Assembly: GCA_018725455.1 (NCBI GenBank)
Contig: QLUN01000011.1
Location: forward strand, 1-13,010
Reading direction: 5' to 3'
Origin: Chloroflexota bacterium
GTDB taxonomy: Bacteria > Chloroflexota > Dehalococcoidia > SZUA-161 > SpSt-899
DNA: 13,010 bases
A program made the translations under genes and the position numbers. This document shows positions 7,214 to 13,010 of this stretch, in pieces. Position 1 is the stretch's first letter, and the number at the start of each line of letters is the position of its first letter. The notes below the pieces were generated by a model. The model saw nothing but the letters and a program-made list of their open reading frames with translations. It did not search any database and was not told the origin of the DNA.

Positions 7214-9261
7214 CGAAGGCGGGTCTATTGATTATGACTGAGGGTCTTTTGGTGGAGAAAAGACAACGCCAAATGGTTGAGCCGGCGGACTTATTCCGCT
7301 TCATGTTTCTACAAGACGCGCGGCTCTCTCCCAACGGCAATACCGTTGCCTATGTGGTCTCCCACGTTGATGCTGAGAAGGAGGAGGAATATGCGGCCAT
7401 CTGGCTGTTGTCGTTGGAGACCGGTGAGTCACGGCGTCTCACCGCCGGACTGGCCCGTGACACAAACCCCCAGTGGTCGCCGGACGGTAAGCAGATTGCT
7501 TTCCTCTCGACCCGAGGTGATAAGCCGCAGATCTATCTCATCCCGGTGGACGGCGGTGAAGCCCGCGCCTTAACCGCCATGAAGCAAGGGGTCGGCGGCG
7601 GTCCTGCCTGGTCACCCAGCGGCAAGCAGATCGCCTTTACTGCCTGCCCAGCGGCAGAGCCTCCGGACCCCCAAAAGCCCTATCGGGTCACCCGCCATAT
7701 CTACCGCTTCGATGCCGTGGGATACCTGGATAGCGTAGTGCAAGACATCTATGTAATTCCTGCTGAAGGGGGAGAGCCCAAACAACTGACCCACGATGAT
7801 TGTCAGAACGGAATGCCGCTCTGGTCGCCTGATGGGCAAGAGATTTTATTCACCGCAGCAATGTTCCCCGATTCGCATCGGGTCTATCCCGCCCTCAGGA
7901 TCGTGAACCTGGCTGGAGTCGTTCGCGACCTGGTGAAGGATTGGGGCTATGCCATCTCCGCGGCCTGGACGCCGGACGGCCAGCGAGTCGTCTTCGTCGG
8001 AAGTCCGTTCGGCCGCCCCATCGGCTCGCAGAACGACCTGTGGGTGATCGACCGTCAGGGAGGGGAGCCCGAATGCCGCACCGCAGGCCTCACCTTTCAG
8101 GTAGGCGGGGGATTACAAGCGGATATGCCGGTGTATAGAGCATTCCCCAACATTTTGGTCTCGAGGAACGGACAAGCGGCCTACGTGCAGGTTCAGGAAG
8201 GGGGCATGGTTAGTATCTATCGCATTGCCCTGAACGAACCTGAGTCCTGGTCACCGGTGATGACAGGCGAGCGCACCTGCATCCCCCTGGATATGGATGA
8301 CAAGCACCTGCTTTTCGCCGTTAGTACCCTCGATGCCCCCCCAGAGCTGTTCATTGCCACAGTGGCCGGATCAAACGAGCGCCGGCTCACCCGCCTGAAC
8401 GCCGACTTGTTAGCGGAATATGTTCTCCCCACCGTTGAGCACCTCTCCTTTTCCGGCGACGACGGAGTGCCGGTTGAAGGTTGGGTCATGAAACCGTGCA
8501 TCGGTGAACCCCCTTACCCAACTATCCTGTATATCCATGGTGGGCCCCATTCCGGATTTGGGCACATCTTCTCCTTTGATTTCCAGATGCTGGCCGGTGC
8601 GGGTTATGCGGTATTGTTTATCAACCAGCGTGGCTCCACCGGCTATGGGGACGAGTTTAGCACCAGGATCATCGGCGATTGGGGCAACCTGGACTATAAG
8701 GACCTGATGGCCGGCGTTGATTTCGCCATCGCCGAGGGAATCGCTGATCCGCGCCGCCTGGGCTGCTGCGGCCTCTCCGGCGGTGGGAATCTGACGTGCT
8801 GGATCGTGGGACAGACGAATCGTTTCAAGGCGGCCGTGCCGGAGAACCCGGTCACCAATTGGGTCAGTATGTACGGCGTCGGCGATGTCGGTCCCTGGTT
8901 CGCCCCCGCAGAAATGGGCGGACTACCGCACGAAATACCCGAGGTTTACCGCCGTTGCTCTCCCATCACTTACGCCCATCGCTGCACCACCCCGACCCTG
9001 TTGGTGCAGGGTGAAGACGACTATCGCTGCCCGGCGGAACAAGCGGAGCAGTTCTACGCCGTCCTCAAGGCGAGCGGTTGTATCGTGGAGATGGTGAGGC
9101 TGCCGGCAAGTCATGCTGGATCAATCCACGGCCGGCCGATCGTGCGCCGTGTCCAGAACGAGGTACTGCTCGACTGGATGAACCACTATTTGCTGGGGAT
9201 CTCAGAGGATGACGAACGTTCTGATCGAGGGGTTGAGTCCGGGGGTGTTACCGATCCCTAA
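7210..9261 (+). CDS. S9 serine peptidase (acylaminoacyl-peptidase / prolyl oligopeptidase type)
   Basis: 683 residues if the GTG at 7210 is used; ATG 7234 and ATG 7273 are alternatives, and family homology only begins near VEPADLFRF, so the true protein may be 8-21 residues shorter. The N-terminal half is a beta-propeller of PD40-type repeats, seen in LSPNGNTVAY (39-48), WSPDGKQIAF (89-98), WSPSGKQIAF (134-143), then WSPDGQEILF and WTPDGQRVVF. The C-terminal alpha/beta-hydrolase (about 420-670) carries HGGP (443-446) for the oxyanion hole, nucleophile S523 in GLSGGG, acid D604 in GEDDYRCP and H635 in ASHAGS. The triad is complete. The elbow is GLSGGGN rather than the common GxSYGGY. Such enzymes remove N-terminal acyl-amino acids or dipeptides from short peptides that fit through the propeller. 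No signal peptide, so cytoplasmic. A four-base overlap (GTGA) with the truncated DapF frame suggests translational coupling if 7210 is the start. Confidence 0.9.
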   Translation: MTKAGLLIMTEGLLVEKRQRQMVEPADLFRFMFLQDARLSPNGNTVAYVVSHVDAEKEEEYAAIWLLSLETGESRRLTAGLARDTNPQWSPDGKQIAFLSTRGDKPQIYLIPVDGGEARALTAMKQGVGGGPAWSPSGKQIAFTACPAAEPPDPQKPYRVTRHIYRFDAVGYLDSVVQDIYVIPAEGGEPKQLTHDDCQNGMPLWSPDGQEILFTAAMFPDSHRVYPALRIVNLAGVVRDLVKDWGYAISAAWTPDGQRVVFVGSPFGRPIGSQNDLWVIDRQGGEPECRTAGLTFQVGGGLQADMPVYRAFPNILVSRNGQAAYVQVQEGGMVSIYRIALNEPESWSPVMTGERTCIPLDMDDKHLLFAVSTLDAPPELFIATVAGSNERRLTRLNADLLAEYVLPTVEHLSFSGDDGVPVEGWVMKPCIGEPPYPTILYIHGGPHSGFGHIFSFDFQMLAGAGYAVLFINQRGSTGYGDEFSTRIIGDWGNLDYKDLMAGVDFAIAEGIADPRRLGCCGLSGGGNLTCWIVGQTNRFKAAVPENPVTNWVSMYGVGDVGPWFAPAEMGGLPHEIPEVYRRCSPITYAHRCTTPTLLVQGEDDYRCPAEQAEQFYAVLKASGCIVEMVRLPASHAGSIHGRPIVRRVQNEVLLDWMNHYLLGISEDDERSDRGVESGGVTDP

Positions 9262-9302
9262 AGAGCAAATGAAACCCTGAAGGGTGAATTCCGGAGGCCG
9301 AG

Positions 9303-9380
9303 AGCTGACGGCTGAACGCCCATGGAGTTTGATTATTGGGATTTGGGTATTATTTGGAAATTGAGATTTGGACATTGGAA
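9303..9380. repeat. Degenerate short-unit repeats in spacer
   Basis: Two GCTGA units (AGCTGA 9303-9308, GGCTGA 9310-9315) are followed by a G/T-rich tract from 9331 in which ATTGGG, ATTTGGG, ATTTGG, ATTTGG and ATTGG recur at 9335, 9341, 9352, 9366 and 9374. Spacing is irregular, so this is a decayed simple repeat rather than a clean tandem array. It codes for nothing and differs strongly in composition from the genes on either side. Confidence 0.6.
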
Positions 9381-9383
9381 TTT

Positions 9384-9417
9384 CCCGGACTGCCTTTTTG
9401 GTTCCGGCTCGTCCGGG
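9384..9417 (+). other. Hairpin before dppA
   Basis: CCCGGAC (9384-9390) pairs perfectly with GTCCGGG (9411-9417). Inside the 20-base loop, GCC (9392-9394) can pair with GGC (9406-9408). A competing fold pairs CCGGA (9385-9389) with TCCGG (9403-9407). There is no T-run after the stem, so it is not a standard intrinsic terminator; it may stabilise a processed mRNA end or act as an attenuator. The two alternative pairings are the only hint of switching. Confidence 0.4.
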
Positions 9418-9420
9418 TTA

Positions 9421-9441
9421 GGCGATCGGCGATTATAGATT
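9421..9441. repeat. Three 7-base tandem units
   Basis: GGCGATC, GGCGATT and ATAGATT follow one another at 9421-9441 in exact 7-base register and run into the Shine-Dalgarno sequence of dppA. It looks like part of the same repeat-derived spacer as the tract just upstream. Confidence 0.45.
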
Positions 9442-9448
9442 AAGGAGG
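9441..9448 (+). promoter_or_regulatory. Full-length ribosome binding site of dppA
   Basis: TAAGGAGG is complementary to the 16S rRNA tail over eight bases and ends five bases before ATG 9454. It is one of the strongest ribosome binding sites in the window and suggests high translation of the D-aminopeptidase independent of the upstream gene, which ends 192 bases earlier. Confidence 0.8.
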
Positions 9449-9453
9449 AAGGA

Positions 9454-10272
9454 ATGAAGATCTACATCTCGGTTGACATGGAAGGTGTGGCCGGTGTGAC
9501 CCACGGGGACCACGTTAAGTTGGAGGGTGGTGAGTACGAGACCGCCCGTAAGTGGATGACGGCCGAGGCCAATGCTGCGATTGAAGGGGCATTAGAAGGG
9601 GGGGCGACCGAGGTGGTCATCGCCGACTCGCACGGGCAGATGCGCAATATCCTGCCCGACGAGCTGCATGAAGATGCACTGCTCGTGCGCGGGTCCCCCC
9701 GTCCGCTCAGTATGATGGAAGGCCTGGATGAGACATTCGCCGCCGTCTTTTTCGTCGGCTACCACTCAATGGCCGGGGAGCCCAAGGGTATACTGGCTCA
9801 TACCTATAGCAGCCGTGTAGTGTACACCGTAAGACTGAACGGGGTCAGCGTGGGGGAAGCGGGGTTCAACGCGGCGATCGCCGGTCACTTTGGCGTGCCG
9901 GTGGCCCTGGCCTGCGGCGACGACACCCTCGATGCCGAAGTCAAAGCGCTGATGCCATGGACGCAGCGTGTGGTTACTAAATGGGCCATCACCCCCAGTG
10001 CGGCGCGCAACCTGACCCCCAAGATGGCGCAGAAGCAGATTCGCGCCGGAGCAAAGCAGGCACTGACCCGTCTCTCGGAGATGAAACCGTTAACCCTTGA
10101 GCCGCCGATCCGTCTGGAAGTAAGTTTTATGCAGTCTGCCTCGGCAGACCGGGCCGCTGATATCCCGGGTGTGCAGCGTATCAATGGTCGTACTCTGTTC
10201 TATGAGGATACCGACATGATGAGGATTAACCGCGTCTGGCGATTGATGCTGAACGTCGGTTTTATCCCCTGA
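9454..10272 (+). CDS. dppA: DppA, zinc D-aminopeptidase (family M55)
   Basis: 272 residues, the normal length of DppA, which removes N-terminal D-alanine and similar residues from D-containing dipeptides and peptides. The metal ligands of the Bacillus subtilis enzyme are matched almost position for position: D8 and E10 in ISVDMEG, H60 in IADSHG, H104 in GYHSMAG and E135 in VGEAGFN. H116 in ILAHTYSS fits the conserved nearby histidine of the active site. There is no signal peptide; DppA is a cytoplasmic, self-compartmentalising ring enzyme. The start is fixed by TAAGGAGG. It follows a 192-base spacer, the longest gap inside the run, and precedes the first D-aminoacylase by 38 bases. In B. subtilis dppA sits with a dipeptide transporter; here the partners are D-aminoacylases and other peptidases. 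This is the firmest D-amino-acid function in the window. Substrate range beyond short D-peptides is not readable. Confidence 0.95.
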   Translation: MKIYISVDMEGVAGVTHGDHVKLEGGEYETARKWMTAEANAAIEGALEGGATEVVIADSHGQMRNILPDELHEDALLVRGSPRPLSMMEGLDETFAAVFFVGYHSMAGEPKGILAHTYSSRVVYTVRLNGVSVGEAGFNAAIAGHFGVPVALACGDDTLDAEVKALMPWTQRVVTKWAITPSAARNLTPKMAQKQIRAGAKQALTRLSEMKPLTLEPPIRLEVSFMQSASADRAADIPGVQRINGRTLFYEDTDMMRINRVWRLMLNVGFIP

Positions 10273-10280
10273 TCAGGGGA
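10265..10280. other. 16-bp perfect palindrome over the dppA stop codon
   Basis: TCCCCTGATCAGGGGA reads the same on both strands and contains the dppA stop codon (TGA 10270-10272). In RNA it can fold into a six-base-pair stem with a GATC loop, 14 bases before the ribosome binding site of the next gene. No T-run follows, so it is not a terminator. It could be an mRNA-stabilising hairpin, an operator, or chance. Confidence 0.5.
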
Positions 10281-10294
10281 CTTGGTAGTTCAAC

Positions 10295-10301
10295 GAGGAG
10301 G
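10295..10301 (+). promoter_or_regulatory. Ribosome binding site deciding the deacylase start
   Basis: GAGGAGG touches the GTG at 10302, leaving no spacer for that codon. The in-frame GTG at 10311 is nine bases downstream and is the better start. Confidence 0.7.
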
Positions 10302-10310
10302 GTGATAGTA

Positions 10311-12080
10311 GTGGAAGTAAATGGCAAGGTGACGCCAACCCTGTTGATCAACAACGGTCTGATCGTCGACGGCAGCGGTCGCTCGACATTCAAAGGGGCG
10401 ATAGCGATCAGCGGTGAGCGCATCATCGAGATAGGCGAGGTCTTCAGCCCCGATTGCGCCAAGATCATTGACGCTGAAGGCTTGGTGGTCTCTCCCGGGT
10501 TCATCGATGCCCATTCTCACGCCGATAAGACCCTCTTTCTCTACCCGACGGCCGACAGCTTCGTCATGCAAGGGGTGACAACGACGATTGGAGGAAACTG
10601 TGGGAACACCGCCGCCCCGCTGGAGGATTACTGGCCGCTCAACATGTTTTGGGACCTCGATGCGATATACGAGCTACGACCGTTCAAGTACTCCCACAAA
10701 GAGCCGCTCCCGTTTAAGGAATTTAAGCTCAAGGCAGAAGAGCTTTATGGGCTCGATGTTGACTGGTGCACCTTCGCCGAGTTCTTAGCCCGGCTCGAGA
10801 AGGAAGGGCTCTCCGTCAACCATGTGCCGCTCGTCGGTCACAACACCATCAGAACAGAGGCGATGGGCGCGGAATGTGAGCGCAAGCCGACCGCCGCTGA
10901 GATGGATAAGATGAAGCGGATGGTTGCCGAGGCGATGGAGGCCGGGGCGTTCGGCCTTTCAACCGGCCTGGACTATATCCCGGGCATACACGCCGACACC
11001 GCGGAGATAATGGAGCTGGTACAGGTGGTGAAGGACTACGGCGGGATCTATGTCACCCATCTGCGCAGCGGGGGGATTGGCCGGGGGAAGACGCGGCCAC
11101 CGGCGAACAGGATCGAGGGTATCATTGAGGCGGTAGAGATAGGCAGGAAAACTGGGGTTCCGGTGCAGATATCGCACCTGCTCCCCGGCTATAGAGTCGA
11201 TCCGCCGCCACCGAAGCAACTTTTAGAGGCGGTCGCACAGGCGACCCTGGCGGTCATTGATGCCGCCCGGGGGGAGGGTGTAGATGTCACCTTCGACGTT
11301 ATCCCCAATGTCACCGGTGGGACACTGACCGCGACCGACCTCGTCGCTACGCTCGCACCGTGGCTGAGGGAGATCGGTTCGCCCGAGAGGCTCGCCGAAA
11401 GCCTGCGGGCAAAGGATTTTCGCGCCGAGATAACAGAGGCGATAAGCTCTGGCAAGTGGCCGTCGCTGAATTCGGCGACCAATCCCTACTGGATGGATAA
11501 CCTGATCGTCACCAGGTGTAAAGTGAACGACTACATCGGAAAAACGATTGGCGAGATAGCCAGAGGGGAGGATGCCGATCCGCTCGACACCCTGTTTGGG
11601 ATAATCATGAAGGATCCGGCGGCGAAGATGCGATCGGAGTTTTTGCGCGAGGAAGCGGTGATCACCTTCCTCAAGCACCCAGCGGCAATGGTCGGCCTGG
11701 ACACCTACACCTTTGATACGGATTGGCAGATGAAATATCCGCCGTACTACCTTCCCCACCCCAACACCTACGGCGGGTTTCCCCGCTACCTACGCCGATA
11801 CGTCAATGAGCTTGGAATCATGTCACTTGAAGAGGCGATCCACAAAGCGACGTATGCCCCGGCGAAGAGGTTTGGCCTGAAGGAGCGGGGTGTGCTCGCG
11901 GCAGGAGCTTATGCCGATATCGTTCTGTTCGACAAAGCCGCAATAAGAGAGTGCGACGATGCACTGGAACCGCGGCGATACCCGCAAGGGATCGAATACG
12001 TCATCATAAACGGCAGGGTTGTGGTCGAAGCAGGGAGACATACCGCCGCCAGGCCGGGGGAAGTGCTGCGGATGAGATAA
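10311..12080 (+). CDS. Divergent N-acyl-D-amino-acid deacylase (amidohydrolase)
   Basis: 589 residues from GTG 10311, longer than the usual 480-530. It belongs to the D-aminoacylase branch of the amidohydrolase superfamily, which cleaves N-acyl-D-amino acids to a free D-amino acid and a carboxylate. Metal-site residues are H68 and H70 in DAHSHAD, C97 in GNCG, H250 in YVTHLRS and H289 in QISH. The catalytic aspartate is probably D464 in MVGLDTYTFD, where the family normally has SDG. It ends in a typical AYADIVLFD strand. Compared with the next gene it has an extra 25 or so residues around 105-150 and about 8-10 near 255-265. It also lacks the SHHK and DQYPY motifs, having SHLLPG and DVIPN, so its pocket should differ. 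No signal peptide. It follows dppA by 38 bases and precedes its paralogue by 23. Hydrolase chemistry is well supported; the exact substrate is open, and a dihydropyrimidinase-like or other amidohydrolase activity cannot be excluded. Confidence 0.85.
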   Translation: MEVNGKVTPTLLINNGLIVDGSGRSTFKGAIAISGERIIEIGEVFSPDCAKIIDAEGLVVSPGFIDAHSHADKTLFLYPTADSFVMQGVTTTIGGNCGNTAAPLEDYWPLNMFWDLDAIYELRPFKYSHKEPLPFKEFKLKAEELYGLDVDWCTFAEFLARLEKEGLSVNHVPLVGHNTIRTEAMGAECERKPTAAEMDKMKRMVAEAMEAGAFGLSTGLDYIPGIHADTAEIMELVQVVKDYGGIYVTHLRSGGIGRGKTRPPANRIEGIIEAVEIGRKTGVPVQISHLLPGYRVDPPPPKQLLEAVAQATLAVIDAARGEGVDVTFDVIPNVTGGTLTATDLVATLAPWLREIGSPERLAESLRAKDFRAEITEAISSGKWPSLNSATNPYWMDNLIVTRCKVNDYIGKTIGEIARGEDADPLDTLFGIIMKDPAAKMRSEFLREEAVITFLKHPAAMVGLDTYTFDTDWQMKYPPYYLPHPNTYGGFPRYLRRYVNELGIMSLEEAIHKATYAPAKRFGLKERGVLAAGAYADIVLFDKAAIRECDDALEPRRYPQGIEYVIINGRVVVEAGRHTAARPGEVLRMR

Positions 12081-12103
12081 ATGGCAATACGAAAAGGAGG
12101 ATC

Positions 12104-13010
12104 ATGTTTGATATCATCATCAAAGACGGCCAGGTAATCAATGGGAGCGGCGCCCCTCCGGCGCGAGCCGATGTGGGGATTAAAGACGGCCGGATCGAAG
12201 CAGTCGGCATCTTCGGTGGAGCGGCCGCTCGGACGATCGAGGCTGCCGGGCTCATCGTCGCCCCGGGATTCATTGATATGCACTCCCACTCCGACTTTCC
12301 CCTGCTGGTTAATCCACGAGCGGAGAGTAAAATCAGACAAGGGGTAACCACCGAGGTGATCGGCAACTGCGGCTCGTCGGCTGCACCGGTCACAGAGGAG
12401 AAGCTCGATCTGATCAAAGAGCAAGTGGATCTCGAATCCCTCGAGCTCGAATGGGATTGGCTCACCATGGGGGACTATCTTGCCCGCCTGAAGCAGCAGG
12501 GGATAGCGCTAAATGTCGTCCCGCTGATCGGCCATGGGACGATCCGGGCGGCAGTGATGGGGTTTGACGACCGCGCACCTACTGAGGCGGAATTGGTGGC
12601 GATGAAGGAGCTGATCGCGCAGGCGATGGGAGAGGGCGCCTGGGGTCTCTCCACCGGACTGATCTACGCTCCGAGCTTTTATGCCACCACAGAAGAGCTA
12701 ATCGAGCTCAGCAAAGCCGTTGCCAAATGCGGCGGGATTTACTTTTCGCACATCCGGGGAGAGGGGAAGACCCTGCTCGATGCGGTAGGTGAGGCGATTA
12801 AAATCGGTCGTGAGGCAGAGATCGCGGTACAGATATCGCACCATAAGGCGACAGGCCAAGAGAACTGGGGGAAGGTTAGGCAGTCGCTGGCGCTGATCGA
12901 CCGCGCCAGAGAAGCCGGGCTCGATGTTACCGCTGATCAGTACCCCTACATTGCAGCAAGCAACGGCCTCTCCGATTCCTTGCCTGGCTGGATGCACGTA
13001 GGCGGTAAAG
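12104..13010 (+). CDS. N-acyl-D-amino-acid deacylase (partial, runs off window)
   Basis: The frame is open from ATG 12104 to the window end, giving 302 codons of an expected 500 or more. GGAGG at 12096-12100 lies only three bases before the ATG, a short spacer, but no other in-frame start is near. Ligands match D-aminoacylase: H60 and H62 in DMHSHSD, C89 in GNCG, H216 in YFSHIRG and H246 in QISHHK. K248 and the DQYPY motif (278-282) correspond to positions that, from memory, contact the substrate carboxylate in the Alcaligenes enzyme. The catalytic aspartate lies beyond the edge. It is a paralogue of the preceding gene: GHGTIR, GLSTGL and the ligand motifs are shared, yet this copy keeps the canonical pocket. 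It likely frees D-amino acids from N-acetyl or N-formyl forms in the cytoplasm and is translated from the same transcript. Confidence 0.9.
   Translation, partial: MFDIIIKDGQVINGSGAPPARADVGIKDGRIEAVGIFGGAAARTIEAAGLIVAPGFIDMHSHSDFPLLVNPRAESKIRQGVTTEVIGNCGSSAAPVTEEKLDLIKEQVDLESLELEWDWLTMGDYLARLKQQGIALNVVPLIGHGTIRAAVMGFDDRAPTEAELVAMKELIAQAMGEGAWGLSTGLIYAPSFYATTEELIELSKAVAKCGGIYFSHIRGEGKTLLDAVGEAIKIGREAEIAVQISHHKATGQENWGKVRQSLALIDRAREAGLDVTADQYPYIAASNGLSDSLPGWMHVGGK

Noticed and set aside
9384..9417. Intrinsic terminator after the S9 gene
   Set aside because: The stem is good but no T-run follows it; the only T-run is in the loop.
9361..9439. Promoter for dppA
   Set aside because: TTGAGA (9361) and TTGGAC (9368) have no -10 at the right distance, and TATAGA (9434) has no -35 and would start transcription inside the ribosome binding site.
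11223..11759. 178-residue reverse-strand frame
   Set aside because: Antisense to the first deacylase; a by-product of GC-rich codon use.
1..13010. CRISPR array, tRNA, rRNA, insertion sequence or phage genes
   Set aside because: No regular repeat-spacer pattern, cloverleaf, transposase motif or phage protein seen on either strand.

Overview
All genes in this window lie on the + strand with short gaps. The organism is a bacterium: the first gene is preceded by a consensus sigma-70 promoter, and most genes have strong Shine-Dalgarno sequences (AAGGAG, TAAGGAGG). GTG starts occur, and the sequence is moderately GC-rich by eye. I cannot assign a phylum from the sequence. The load of intracellular peptidases and the odd spacer repeats suggest a peptide-using, possibly uncultured lineage, but that is inference.

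Layout. 1-203: promoter and long leader. 204-1589 and 1758-3365: two different serine hydrolases of the beta-lactamase / D-aminopeptidase class (peptidase family S12). 3434-5314: an M28-like zinc aminopeptidase with a PA-like insert and a C-terminal helical domain. 5357-6700: a class III PLP enzyme of the aminotransferase / amino-acid racemase type. 6710-7213: the N-terminal half of a diaminopimelate epimerase. 7210-9261: an S9 (prolyl oligopeptidase / acylaminoacyl-peptidase type) serine peptidase. 9262-9453: a spacer with short degenerate repeats and a hairpin. 9454-10272: DppA, the M55 zinc D-aminopeptidase. 10311-12080 and 12104 to the window end: two N-acyl-D-amino-acid deacylases; the second is cut by the window edge.

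How they fit together. Several of these families act on D-amino acids or D-containing peptides: DppA, the S12 DAP-like hydrolase, the two D-aminoacylases, and possibly the class III racemase and the DapF relic. The M28-like and S9 enzymes would trim ordinary or N-blocked peptides. No protein has an evident signal peptide, so the work is probably done in the cytoplasm on imported material. The reading I favour is a salvage operon that breaks down peptides containing D-residues and N-acyl-D-amino acids, such as peptidoglycan fragments or aged or racemised peptides, and feeds the products back to the L-series. No transporter or regulator is visible here. The members are known families; what may be new is their combination, the half-length DapF and the divergent first deacylase.
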